Assembly: GCF_019059575.1 (NCBI RefSeq)
Contig: NW_024881864.1
Coordinates: 10,001 to 74,000, forward strand
Length of the DNA: 64,000 nucleotides
Reading direction: 5' to 3'
Source: Amphibalanus amphitrite
Lineage: Eukaryota > Arthropoda > Thecostraca > Balanomorpha > Balanidae
Part shown: positions 13,067 through 24,078 of the stretch, piece by piece
How the letters are laid out: the number at the start of each line of letters is the position of its first letter
Numbering within the stretch: the first letter of the stretch is position 1
Made by a program: the position numbers and the translations under genes
The notes under the pieces: model-generated
Told to the model about the DNA's origin: nothing
Databases searched by the model: none
The model's input: only the letters and a program-made list of their open reading frames with translations

Positions 13067-13561
13067 ACCCGTATTCACCGTGCCGATATGCGCCGATAGT
13101 GAGAAAAAAACAACCCCGCTGATGGATGATCCTATAGCGGCAGGGTGTGCTGTCCACATACGCAAACCGACAGAAGAACAGGTTGTGGATGGCGGTGTCG
13201 AGCACGGCGACTCCACACCGCGCACCTCCTCCTCTGAACGGCGCGGCGGCGGCGGCGGCGCGGCGGCGATCAGGCGGAAGAATGCGTCCCGGCGCGGCTG
13301 AAAGGCCACTGACCCACTGACGGAGCGCCGCCGCCGCCTCCCGCCCGCGTCCGAATGCGTGATGAGCCGGGCACCCGTTCACACAAACACGCTGCGCCCG
13401 CCGCAGATGTGTGTACCGATAACCGGGCGGCGATCGGCGCGGCGGCGGCGTGTGGCGGCGCGCCGTGACTCTTGTGGCGCGTGCGCTACCGACCGAGAAC
13501 GACGGCCGACATCGGCGGCACCATGGGCGTGAACACACTACGGGAGCTGGCCATCATTACC

Positions 13562-13860
13562 CTAACGAACCGACCAACAGCTGGAACCATGGACCGACCC
13601 AGCTGGAACCATGCGGACCGACTCAACAGCGGACCATGCACCAACCCAGCCGGCCACCGCGGAACAACCCAGCCGGCTACCACGGACCGACCAAGTCGGC
13701 CACCACGGACCAGCCTGCAGCTGGAACCACGGGCCACGGACCGACCCAGACGGAACCACGGGCCGATCCAACCGGAACCGCTGACTGTCCCAGCCGGCTA
13801 CCGAAGACCAACCCTGTCGGCTACCTATACCATGGACCGACCCAGTCGGCTACCATTCTG
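13562..13860. repeat. Degenerate minisatellite rich in GGACCGACC
   Basis: Imperfect units of ~24-30 bp recur, built from CCATGGACCGACCCAG and AGCTGGAACCA or CGGCTACCA. They generate Pro/Thr/Gly-rich frames on both strands. I regard these frames as by-products of the repeat. Confidence 0.7.
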
Positions 13861-13960
13861 ATTTCTGAACGTACCGGACCGTCTCATCTGCTTCCGCCCT
13901 CAGCAGCTCTGGAAAAGTCCTTCCCGGTGAGAGTGGGAAGACTATCCTGTTATCGGACGA

Positions 13961-14049
13961 CTATCCTGAGAGGACAGCAGTGTGGCACTGCACCCGCCCA
14001 CAGGCCGATCGACCTTCGGAGACAGCGGTACGCGTGGGTGATGCAGGTC
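13961..14049 (+). repeat. Direct duplication, copy 1 (partner at 14500-14579)
   Basis: CTATCCTGAGAGGACAGCAG, GTGTGGCACTG, GCCGATCGACCT and GCGGTACGCGTGGGTG occur in the same order here and about 540 bp downstream. Copy 1 has a ~9-bp insertion. It is a segmental duplication or a dispersed repeat present twice. Confidence 0.8.
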
Positions 14050-14499
14050 CCTCACTATATTCTGAACAACAGTCTGCACTCCGCTATGAGCAGCAGGTGG
14101 GAAAAGTCTTCCCCACTATAGTGAGGAACAGCAATCGCCGCCCACAGCGCATCCCTCCGACCGCGCTAAAAAGAAAAACTTTTTCAGCTCAGAGTTCAGG
14201 AAGAGTCGTTTCCATCGACCTGTCGAAGCCCACCTGTGATTGACCATCAGAGTCCGGCCCGGACCACACTACCTAAGCGGTGCGGCAGAATGCGACTGGA
14301 AACTGGAGCAGCGCTCTGTGCCCCGCGCCCCGGGAGGGTCGGCTCAGTGGCGCACAGTCGGAGGGAGCATGGACGCCTCTGAGGAGCAGATAGCCCTGGG
14401 AGCATGGGCGTCTTTCATGAGCGGAAAGTCCAGGGAACGCTGAGAAAAAATAGCTTATGAAGATATATGTCCAGTTCAGGCCGGAGCAAGCTCGGGCGG

Positions 14500-14579
14500 C
14501 TATCCTGAGAGGACAGCAGTGTGGCACTGGGTGGCCGATCGACCTACGGAGACGGCGGTACGCGTGGGTGGTGCAGGTC
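14500..14579 (+). repeat. Direct duplication, copy 2
   Basis: The second copy of the segment at 13961-14049 differs by a few substitutions and a short deletion after GTGTGGCACTG. Confidence 0.8.
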
Positions 14580-16189
14580 GAGGGATAAGAAAGGGGAAGA
14601 AACTCCACAGGAAAGTGACGAGGAAAGCAATGGACGCTTTGTTTCATCGTGATTTGTTGTTGATATTGAAAGCTCAAGGTTTTACCGAATCACACACTTG
14701 CGCATAAAAATAACCAGCGCTGCAATGGTCACGTAAGATCACTGAGTGCAGCAGTCAGCTGATAGACCATTTCACTCTCCCGGTCGTAGCGTTCCCCTCG
14801 GTGTGAACATCGGCACGCGGCACACGTAGCACATCGGTCGGTAGCGGTTATATACGCCACCGACCGCGAATAACTCGCAGCCTGGCCGACAGCCGCCCAC
14901 CGGGAGACGTACGGGGCGCGCTGTGATACCGCGCTCCTATTTGTCTGTCAGAGATACACGGGCGCGGTGATACGGCCCCGCTACTGGTCTGCAGGATGCA
15001 GCCCGGTGGTCTGTCGGAGTCACTGCACGGGCGTTCCCTGCCCCTGGTCTGCGGCGCGGCTATACTGGTCTGGCTTCTCAGAGGAAATCAATGAGCCGAT
15101 GGTGGGAGCATACCGTTCCAAAGCCTGGCTCGCACAGCTGATCTCTATCGCGCCACTGGACCTTATGGCCGAAATAGCCCGCGGTCCGTCTGGGCAAGGA
15201 TCGGACAATTGACGACGTGATGTCATGGAGAACTTCTGCTCCGGACACAAACATCTCAAACACGAAATCCGACCCCAAGTGATTTGACGTTTGAGAATAG
15301 ATGGTGCGATACAATATACATTCATGGACCGGAAAGCATTCGTGTGCGAACTGAACTGACAAGTATAGCGAACTGACAACTAGTTACTACATAGATAGAA
15401 GTGTCGTAAAGGCATAGACACAAAAATCAGCAGGCATTGCAGAGTAGACACTTTCATGGCATTGATTAACTGGTCTATTTGTATGGCATTACATAAAGCT
15501 AGAAATGCAATAAAACATTATTGGTCGTGAATCGCGCTCATAAAACCTGGAGATGGCCGGGGCTTTATGGATCTACTCTCGATTTCTACATACCAATTCG
15601 AATATTAGATACCTAAACATACCAAATCGTCCAATAAGTATCTGTAGCATTCTACTGTCTGTTAAAAATACCTGATGGTTGACGGTTGATAGCCGAACGA
15701 AGATCGATATTCGGCAATTGTGACATTATCGCGGATCGAAATGTTGTACCATACAGAATCAACGGAGGCTGAAGGACATCTGACTGCATATCTAATGCAT
15801 TTTCTGCATGGCAAGGTCGGCAGGACAGGAGACCCAGACCTTGCACTTGAAGCTGCTTGCGCACCGTATTGCCATACATGCGTATCAGCTCGTTGGGTGG
15901 GATAAAATACATTCGCCTATAAATAGTACACCTGTCCACCCACCTTATTGCAGCCCCCTGTGCAGCAGTGCAGGGTGGATGGACCTCCTGTCGCTGGTGC
16001 AGGGCAGCCGGCCAGTCAGCTGCGCTTCCGGATGGCGGTGGACGATATACCCGTGTGACGTGGACGATGCACGTGGACGAGATACGCGGCCGATACACGC
16101 ACCATGGGCACGCCGCGGCCGACTGCATCCAGCCGCGTCGGCGCGCCACTGCCGGCGTGGCGCGCCGCCGCCGGAACCATCAGCTGACG

Positions 16190-16247
16190 ACTCGCGCGCG
16201 CGCGCCAACGCAGCGCGCGCCGACGCAGCGCGCGCCCCCGCCCGCAA
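16190..16247. repeat. CG-dinucleotide-rich tract
   Basis: Runs of CGCGCGCGCGC separated by CAACGCAG and CGACGCAG form two or three ~15-bp units. Alternating CG is a classic Z-DNA-prone sequence. Confidence 0.6.
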
Positions 16248-16408
16248 ACACAAACAACAACGCATGGGAGGGGACGTTACTGCGCCGCGCGTCCCAGATT
16301 ACTCGATGCGGAATTCACGGATCCTTTTATGAAAAAAGGAAACAGACCGTAGATGTTGCAAAAGATATCTAGAAGTTTATTCGCACCTGAAATGGAAACA
16401 ACATTACC

Positions 16409-16838
16409 CAGGGGTGTCGTTTTCTGAAAATGATTGGTAGGGCCCAAAAACCGGCGGACGGCCATTTATGACGAGCAAAAAGGTAAGGTAACCTCAAATT
16501 TGCCTTTCTCGTCGGATTTCGGCCACTTATTTCTCCGCTTTGGTACCTAATTAAATTTGATAATCAAAAGTAAAACATTAAAACTTCTGTGAAGTCTGAG
16601 TACTACTAACTAAGCCCGATGCACAAAACGTACATTTATGGAGGCCTTAGTGTCAGAGGACACGCTCGTTTTTATCCGCGAAGCTCTAGCTCGATCAGGG
16701 ACCGAACGGTTCATAATTGCCCTTTTCATCAAGTGATATCAGACAAAAGATTTGTAGTGCTCACGGAACATTGGTAGGGCCCATATAAACATTGGTAGGG
16801 CTCGGGCCCTGCCAGGCCTATACAAAACGACGCCCCTG
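16409..16838. mobile_element. hAT-type MITE, 430 bp, with perfect 8-bp duplication
   Basis: The ends are CAGGGGTGTCGTTTT at the left and AAAACGACGCCCCTG at the right, a 15-bp inverted repeat with one mismatch. ACATTACC flanks both sides (16401-16408, 16839-16846). CAG...CTG ends with an 8-bp duplication are the hAT signature. There is no transposase frame. ATTGGTAGGGC words are repeated near both ends. The segment 16660-16710 resembles a subterminal box of the TTAA elements (see 21373-21420 and, inverted, 24292-24340). Confidence 0.88.
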
Positions 16839-16846
16839 ACATTACC

Positions 16847-18500
16847 TACAGTTACGAGAATTGCATGAGTGGTTAATAGGGGGATTGCGGTGCGTGAAAA
16901 TAAGTAATAGGCAATTAATTGATCATCTGTCCTTTTTTACCTTTGAAGTCAATCTGCTTAGTTACGGCAGATAATATTTTGAGATTCATTGATGTTCAAT
17001 TGCGTTAGTGAATACTGAATAACAATACAACTTCTCATACCTGCCCTATGCATAACAGTTGCGCACAAGACACGTCACAGTTTAGTCATACAACTCTTGC
17101 AACATGGGAACGTTTATCTTTTGAGAACGGCGTGCGTCGCTGGCATGTGCCCTCTGAGCTCGTGCATTTAATCTCGTTGTCTTGCACGCGATGTTCTCCG
17201 TAGATCATGTGTCCCGACACGTGTGGTGCCACACAACCGCCAGTTTGTATCGATATATCCTCCAGTTAAGCCGCTGATTACTGTTTTTATTTGTCTTACA
17301 TGAAAAGCTTTATCTTGAGACATGGGCCGGCCTACAAGGGAATGCCGACACAAATGCATGGCTTGGAGGCCACTTAATCACTAACGACTTTGCAAACTGA
17401 CTTAGGCATTCTAAACAGTCCTTATAATTCCAATCATCATTCTCTGGAACACTGTCATTGTTGCTCCGAAGGGCCGAGCTACTCCATCTAGCCTAGTTAA
17501 TTAAAGTGGCGCGTCGGCTCCGCCCCGCGGGCTCCCTCATCAGGGCCATGCAATGTCTGGTCAGCAGACGGGATCCATGATGTCATCCAGAACTAATATC
17601 CTCGGTCAAAGACATACAAGCTCGCGCTAATGACATTGGACTGTCCGTAGCGATTCCTGGTTCTTATCGAGGCTCACTCCCAATGAATTGCCACTTGATG
17701 CTGGACAAAATAGATTAAATTGGCGTGTTGAATGCATGTACGTAGGTACCTACATTAACAGCAGTACAACAGTACCTACTCTCGTGCTATAGAACTACTA
17801 TAGTGTTACTATGTATATAGTACTATAATACTACCCCGTGGCCTTCGTTAGAGCCAGGTAACATGAGTGGTTATGGTGGGAAGGAGGGGAGGGGTATAGC
17901 CACTGCATAAAGCGTCCTTATGCGCACGACATTGCGTCGCCCGCCCTGTTCATTGCCCGCAACGCCCGGTATATTTGAGAAACGAGCCTGTAGCTCACCT
18001 ATAGGGTCACCGGTGAATATGAGACTCGGCTCCGAGTTGCGTAAGCGCGGTAGCCTTTTATACGCGCGTGGCCAGCAGCGCCGCTCTGGGCCTCTGCGGT
18101 TCGGGGCGAGCTAATGAAACGTGAAAAACACAGATAGCGTTCCCAGGTGCCCGGTTCCAGACGGCTCTATTCACTGTCGTGCACCGCTGAAAAGCTGTAA
18201 ATGTCCTGTCACGCAAGTGCCATGCTCATTGCCCAATGCATATTTCAACAGTATTGGCCCGTGATCTGCAGCGTCGGTCCTAAACGCTCTTCGCCGCGTC
18301 TCCCGTAACCTGTTGATCGATGTAAGCATGAATTTGAAATATGGGCCAGTACATGCATAAGCCAAGCACATTTTCATGCTAATGGGCGGCGGCATCTGAG
18401 AGCAGATTTATTAGTCGAATGGAAAACGTTCACGCCCCTGAATGAAAACTGAACGGGCCGTACAAAACGCAACTTAGCGATGCAGCCGCAGATAGTGTCA
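16847..18500. other. Non-coding region, nothing recognised
   Basis: AT-rich, apparently unique sequence without long frames or clear repeats. Around 17740-17835 there are several short palindromic GTAGGTACCTAC-like and TATAGTACTATA-like words. Confidence 0.5.
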
Positions 18501-18504
18501 TTAA

Positions 18505-19525
18505 CCCTCGCCCTGGCAGGGCATTTTTCATAACACGGCCTGGCAGGGGGGGGTCGATGCGACCCCCCCCCCCCCTCGCGATTGGCTCCTATGGCACCTA
18601 AAAACACCAAATTTGGTAGGTAGGTGGGCCCCTGGAGTTCTCGCCCCTGTGCAAATTTGGTTGCTCTAGGTCAATATTTAGGGGGGTTTTGGGGGTATAA
18701 ATGCAAAAATTTCGCTAAAAACAGGTCAAAAGTTTTTCGCTTATAACTTTTGATCTTATTAAGATAGAGCAAAAAGAAAAGCACCAGTGAACTCAGCACG
18801 TCAAGGCGCGTCGAATGATATACTTTTTAGCTTGCTTAAGTGTACTTAAAGTTTTTCTTAAATTTTAAGTAAACTTAAATTTATAAATTAAGTTAAAGTT
18901 AACCTAATTGCATCATATCGCATATCATTCGATTCGGCTGATCACCAGGAACACAATGCTGCCATTTTTTAAGCTCTAGCGTCATTATGTGCCAAGTTAT
19001 TGGCAAAAACGTCATTTGACCTCAGTTGACCTCATTTGACCTGACCCATGGATAAGTACACCAAACAAAGAAGCACCAAGTGACCTGATGTTAAGTACTG
19101 TGGTTTCAAAGCACAAAAGTGATAGAACGAAGCGGATATCCCCAGTATTTTCCGAATTTAGTATTTTCCCATAGGCTTAACATTACGACGTAATGACCTC
19201 TAACTGACCTCAGGTCAGTGACCTCAAAAAAACCCGAACTATATGTTATACAACTCGGTGAACTTAGCACATCTTGAAAGTTTGAAGGAAATCAGTGCAA
19301 AACTGTGAGTTGGACAGGTACAAAAAGGAAATTGAAATTTGACCATGACATTGTACCGGTTTTTCTGACCTGGTGACCTGACCCAAGGTCACCCAGACCT
19401 GAAATTTTCAGGTCATATGTAAAAAGGTTGCCCCATAGGCTGTGCCAAATTTGGCGGCGCGCTATCTTCGAAAAACCTTAGGGGGGGGGGTCGCATCGAC
19501 CCCCCCCCCCCTGCCAGGGCGAGGG
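18505..19525. mobile_element. TTAA-flanked piggyBac-like MITE, copy 2
   Basis: The 1021-bp element starts CCCTCGCCCTGGCAGGGC, ends GCCCTGGCAGGGCGAGGG read inversely, and is flanked by TTAA (18501-18504, 19526-19529). Subterminal hairpins at 18546-18575 and 19481-19511 have a G-run, loop GTCGATGCGAC (left) or its inverse (right), and a C-run. TGACCT/AGGTCA hexamers cluster at ~19015-19040, 19190-19225 and 19365-19420. An inverted pair, CGCGTCGAATGATATAC (18807-18823) and GCATATCATTCGATTCGGC (18920-18938), is shared with the element at 24208. No protein is encoded. Confidence 0.85.
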
Positions 19526-20325
19526 TTAAACATTCCAGGATCTAATGTTCGTTTGACAAAGTACTAACGCCTTGGTACTAACAGTGTACCCGTCCTATTG
19601 GCACCATTTGCATACAGGCGCACATACATCCTGTATTGACGACATACAATAAACAGGAGAGGACCAGAAGGAGTCACGATCCAAAGGAGGTATGTATATG
19701 GCGAAACGGGCATTAGACTGCAGAAAGAAGGCCAGGGTCTAAAGTATCCACTTCTATACTCTGTTCCGTTTCAAGCTTGCAGCCGAAGTGCGCTGCTGAA
19801 AGCAGTGCGTGATTTCTGTATATACAGCTCTTACATTTTAAAGGAAAAGGGCCACCTTCGTGAAATATGAAGATATCGTTGTTTTTCATTTTGACATTAT
19901 TATTTTTCATTTTCTTTTTAAAACTGGTGCCAGAAGTGCACAATTCGCGAAAAAGTATTTAAAACTATTTAACATATTGGTACTATGTTGATACTCTCTA
20001 CGGCACCTACTGTATGATGGCATAGCGATGACGTCACACTCAAGCCAATCAGCGTTCAGAAGACAGACTCGTCGGATTGTGTCAGATAAGCTGATTGGTT
20101 AAAGCTGAGCTGGTTGGAGCTGATTGGTAAAAAACCAAAGCCTCGCCGCGGGTGGCTGTATTGTCGGATAAGAACGCATTCCTGGGATAAGGACGCATTC
20201 CTGGCGTATTTTCTTTTAAAATTGCCGATAACTACGAATGGAGGCCGAAATCGGCCGTAAGGAGGTAGACAGTAAGGTTTTCGGACACGGGCTACAAGAT
20301 GGCTATCTCAGTTTCAATCCCCATG

Positions 20326-21909
20326 CAGGCATCGGTAGGATTGTGATTGCAGGATTGCAAAATCATGATTGCATTCCTTTTTGTTGGATTGCACCTGGAT
20401 TTGAAATCCATTCCAAAAAACAGGATTTGATTGCGGACTGGATTGCATCATACTTCCAATTTTTGCAATCCAATCCGGATTGTGTTTGATTAGTGCTTTG
20501 AAATGGTTTGTTGCGATTGAAAATTATGAGATCGGCTTCATCGGCTTAATGTACTTTGCTAACAAGGGCTTTACATCGAAACTTGAAATAATTTAAACGC
20601 TTTTAACCCTCGCATGTGTAGGGGGGGGGGGGTCGGATGGACCCCCCCCATGGTTTTTCGCAAATAACTCGCGTAAAAAGCGGCCGATCGCGACGAAACT
20701 TTCAGTACCCTCGCATTGATCAATTTTACACCTACCCTGAAAATTTCATGACCCTGACCCAAATGACCTTTGACCTGTGACCTCTTTTCCGAGACCATGT
20801 TTGGCCGGAATCGCGATTTCGCGTATGTCGGCTCGCACTAGCCGCGTGTTTGCAAGCTTTTCGTGGTTTCAAACGTTCAAACATGTGATTTGATGTTACT
20901 CCCGTGTGTGTCAAGGTCACCTGAAGGTCAGGTCAGGTCATTGACCTTTGGTGACCTCGGGTGACCTCGGGTCACTTTTTCGAGTTTTACATGTTTCTAG
21001 GCTAGTTTTTGGAGCTGAATTCGAATTTAGCAACCATTTGAACATTTACGAAGTAGTTTTGGTGACTTTGTAACACGTTACGAAGCTGTCAGAGGCGATT
21101 GACACGTACTACGAATACCCGTCACGACGCCTACTGGTTGACCTGACCTGACCTGACCCGACCTGGTCTAAATGCTTCAAGACATCATCTGTGATCAAAA
21201 CTAACACGATATTCGTGATCAGCACCCCGAAAAACCCCTTAGCAGCCACACTTTACGACTTTCTAACAGGTCCCGATTTTCCCGACTTTGGGTCATTGAC
21301 CTGACCTGGAAGGTCAACCAATGACCTAGGACCTTAAAATTGGGTATCATCGGCTTCCTCTCGTCACGGGCAACACGCTCGTTTTTTCCGCGAAGCTCTA
21401 GCTCGATCAGGGGCCAAACGGCAAGGGGGTCCAACCGACCCCCCCCCCCCCCCTACACATTAGAAGCTGGCAAACGCCGCACACATGCGAGGGTTAATTT
21501 AAACGCTCAAAATAATATACGCTGATGAACTACATACAGGAAGGGCAAAATTACGTATTTGAGGGCGAGTTTTAAAAATATAAAACACTGGTTGGGTAGA
21601 GGTTTAAATGTGGGGGTATTTGAGGCAAAAAATATTTCCCATAAAATACCTGTGCCTTAGATAGGAATAACTCGCAAGACTAGGTACTAGAAATGGGTGA
21701 TTTGGGGATGGAGGCACGGCCCTATACCCCCCTCCCTCCCCCAGATCCACTAGTGGACATAATAATACAACAGGATTGCAAAACAGGATTGCGGATTTGA
21801 TCACAATCCAAGTGAAAAAGGGGATTGCGGGTAGGAATACGATCCACTTCGGCACTAGGAATGTGGATTAGGAATGCAATCCTTTCGAAAAGGATTTTAC
21901 CGATGCCTG
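20326..21909. mobile_element. hAT-type non-autonomous element split by a TTAA element
   Basis: The ends are CAGGCATCGGTA and its inverse, TACCGATGCCTG, a perfect 12-bp match. TCCCCATG flanks both sides (20318-20325, 21910-21917), a perfect 8-bp duplication. Without the nested element at 20607-21493 it is about 690 bp. Both subterminal regions are full of GGATTGCA and AATCC words in both orientations, such as hAT transposases often bind. No transposase frame is present. Confidence 0.88.
20607..21493. mobile_element. TTAA-flanked piggyBac-like MITE, copy 3, inside a hAT element
   Basis: The 887-bp element begins CCCTCGCATGTGTAGGGG and ends with CATGCGAGGG; TTAA lies on both sides (20603-20606, 21494-21497). 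Subterminal hairpins at 20621-20649 and 21425-21453 have loops GTCGGATGGAC and, inverted, GTCGGTTGGAC. AGGTCA/TGACCT arrays lie at ~20915-20975 and 21137-21165, with up to four overlapping copies (TGACCTGACCTGACC). The box GAAACTTTCAGTACCCTCGC at 20695 is shared with copies 1 and 8. The flanking words TAATTTAAACGCT on both sides suggest insertion into a short tandem duplication. Confidence 0.85.
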
Positions 21910-22041
21910 TCCCCATGTTAAAGGTGGCCCTTTTCCTTTAAGACGCAAATTCTTGAGCGGAGGAGCGATCTGCCGAAGAAACTCCGACTGCAAACTTGAT
22001 ACGGAACAGACTATAGCGATGATTAATATAAGACATAGCCT

Positions 22042-22105
22042 TCCATCGATACCAGCCATCGATTACTTGCCATCGATGGATTACCTTCCATCGATTCCAT
22101 CGATA
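22042..22105. repeat. Cluster of CCATCGAT words
   Basis: Five CCATCGAT motifs occur within 64 bp, several followed by a T-rich or ACTTGC spacer. The core ATCGAT resembles the arthropod DREF/BEAF half site, but spacing and context suggest a short degenerate minisatellite. Function is unknown. Confidence 0.6.
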
Positions 22106-22109
22106 CAGT

Positions 22110-23590
22110 ACATCGGTTACTTCGGTCACTTGCCATTTTAATGGCTAGACTTAAAAAAGTCCAGCTGTATATGACGTTTTTCGCCGTTTAAGTTTTATCC
22201 CCGGATACGTTACTTCATATTTTAATACCTCTGCTGATATAAAAACACCACAACGCAAGTCTACGTTCTGCGTCACAAAGCCCTGGGTGCTTGGGAACAC
22301 CAAGTCCATAATGAATTTCGTCCTGTTCAAGGAAATTGTCCGATGTGCCTCACTGATAAGATGCATCTTTGCTCCGTAAAAACACAGGATTGGCCAGGAA
22401 TGCTGTCATTGAATAGACAGTGAAAAATACCGCTGTAGAAAAGTATGGCTTTTTCACAACGTAATTTTATTAAGAATGAATTAGCTGCTTCAACTCACAA
22501 CTGTGTTTATTCAACGTTATCTATCTGTGTACCGAACGGTAAAAGTGACAGCTCGTAACTCAGTATGTGAAACTTGGATAATCTGTCAGCGAATAGGATG
22601 TTGTCTGCAGTGAAATTATTTCTCGGTTTTCGCTTTGCTATCGCAAAATCATTTCCCTTTCTCTATCTGTTACCCCTTCAACACTTCAGCACCCTTGATG
22701 AATTCGGTATTATGTGAAGCAGATTTATTCCTGGCTTTCATCTTGCCAGGGCTGGTAGTGGTAACCGCCGCGAATAACGACAGACGATATGACACCGCCT
22801 ACCACAAACCCATTGTAAACAGACCTCACGGAACACTCTGCAGACGGGCGACAGACGCATGACATGATACCCCCATCAGAGCAGATGTCACTCGTGCCAC
22901 ATATAAACGCGCTTAATTAACCTGCAAAAATGTGTAATCCTGTAGGCCACATAATCCCGACATGACAGGTTGCTGGCGCAATATGCAGTATCATTTCACA
23001 TGTCCAGTAAAAACGGAAACCAATGTGCGTGGTGCAATGCAATAAAGCACAGCCACATTTTCCAGTTTTCAGGCCTAGTGTAACACCCAGGCGTCGGTTT
23101 CTGCTCGGCGCAGATGTCCCGCGGACCGACTGCGATCCATCAGAACTGCATGTTGTCCGTGTCTGCTGACACGCCGATCCTGTCACCGCCGAGTAGCCGG
23201 AGGGCAGTGCGGCCGGTCGGCAGGGCCACTTTTCGGCTCCTAATTACACATTGCCATGGCTAATCGACCCTCACAGTAACTATCTCCTGTTTAATCATGA
23301 GAAAACATGGAGCCGCACCGACGCACTAAGGAAGTGTGAGCGAACGGAGCCGTTTCCGAGCGCTGTGTTTGTGTGTTTGTGAGTGTGTGTTTCGGTTGGG
23401 TGGTCGCAGTCATAGGTTGGATGGTCGGGTCTAAGTTTGGTCAGCGGTAGTGGCTGTTCTCCCGTTCTCCCATCCGCCGTTTTAGCTGAGACGACAGGAT
23501 GATGGGATCTGTGCGGCCACGCGTGCCCTCAGATAACCTTGTTAAATGACCATGCTGGACATCTCTCGTCTCCTGGATGCCTCTCACTCA
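22110..23590. other. Non-coding region, nothing recognised
   Basis: No conserved frame. There is a GT-rich stretch at about 23365-23440 and a CpG-rich stretch at about 23080-23230. Nothing supports a gene. Confidence 0.5.
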
Positions 23591-23741
23591 TAGGCGGCGG
23601 AACGGGAGGGCACCGGGGCACCGTACCTCCCTTTGATTTGGGCATTTTTACATAAGCCCTAATGGGCGTTGCATGGAAAGAACGCAGGGACCAAAAGTCG
23701 GCAGTGTCCCCCCCCCCTTAATTGCAGGTGTTCCGCCGCTA
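23591..23741 (+). mobile_element. ~150-bp MITE with GGCGGAAC ends, copy 1
   Basis: It begins TAGGCGGCGGAACGGG and ends GTTCCGCCGCTA. Its body (GCACGGTACC-like part, GGGCGTTGCATGGAAAGAA, CCAAAAGTCGGCA, C-run, TTAATTG) is found inverted at 60260-60407. Two copies in opposite orientation define a mobile family. The target duplication is not clear. Confidence 0.75.
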
Positions 23742-24059
23742 CTGCTCTCACTTGCTGTGTCTCTTTTTATAATCAAGTTTCTTGGTTGGCATCATAACCG
23801 CATAGCTAACTTCTTGATCTCTAAAGGGCAATTATACGACACCGGTTTAGTCCACTGAGCACTCTTGACATGTCACAAAAATTGCTCAGATTTCACGTTT
23901 CGAGAACGCTCCGGTCCGCGCCTCAGACGGAGCCTGACTGTGAGCCGCGGCGCCGCGGCCGGGGCGGTGTCCGTGCAGCAGACGAGCAGCACTAAGGCTA
24001 TAGCTATTGTGCCAGTTAGTACAATTGCGGAATTTCACTGAATGTCCACATGTTATTAG

Positions 24060-24078
24060 CAAAAAAAAAAAAAAAAAA
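24060..24078. repeat. Poly(A) tract
   Basis: About 19 consecutive A follow TTATTAGC. There is no AATAAA close upstream, so it cannot be called a retroposon tail with confidence. Confidence 0.7.

Larger units (their letters stand above)
9178..16400. other. Non-coding region with CpG islands and small repeats
   Basis: No gene is recognised. CpG-rich stretches lie at about 9880-10400, 12040-12200, 13200-13470 and 16030-16250. TATA-like words occur at 9681 (TATATATG), 10871 (TATAAAA) and 15919 (TATAAATA), but no convincing exon follows them. The repeats I can define are listed separately. Frames of 130-220 codons around 13450-14121 come from a minisatellite. Confidence 0.5.
19753..22015. mobile_element. 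Probable host element with ~95-bp inverted ends, hosting a hAT copy
   Basis: The stretch 19753-19857 (CTATACTCTGTTCCGTTTCAAG to AAAGGAAAAGGGCCACCTT) recurs in inverse orientation at about 21921-22015, with substitutions and small gaps. If the hAT element and its duplication are removed, the two arms are only ~0.5 kb apart, as expected for an inverted-repeat element. Alternatively these are two independent copies of one dispersed repeat in opposite orientation. I did not find a flanking target duplication. Confidence 0.45.

Noticed and set aside
13450..14121. 223-codon frame rich in Pro/Thr/Gln
   Set aside because: Derived from a degenerate minisatellite, with comparable frames in other phases.
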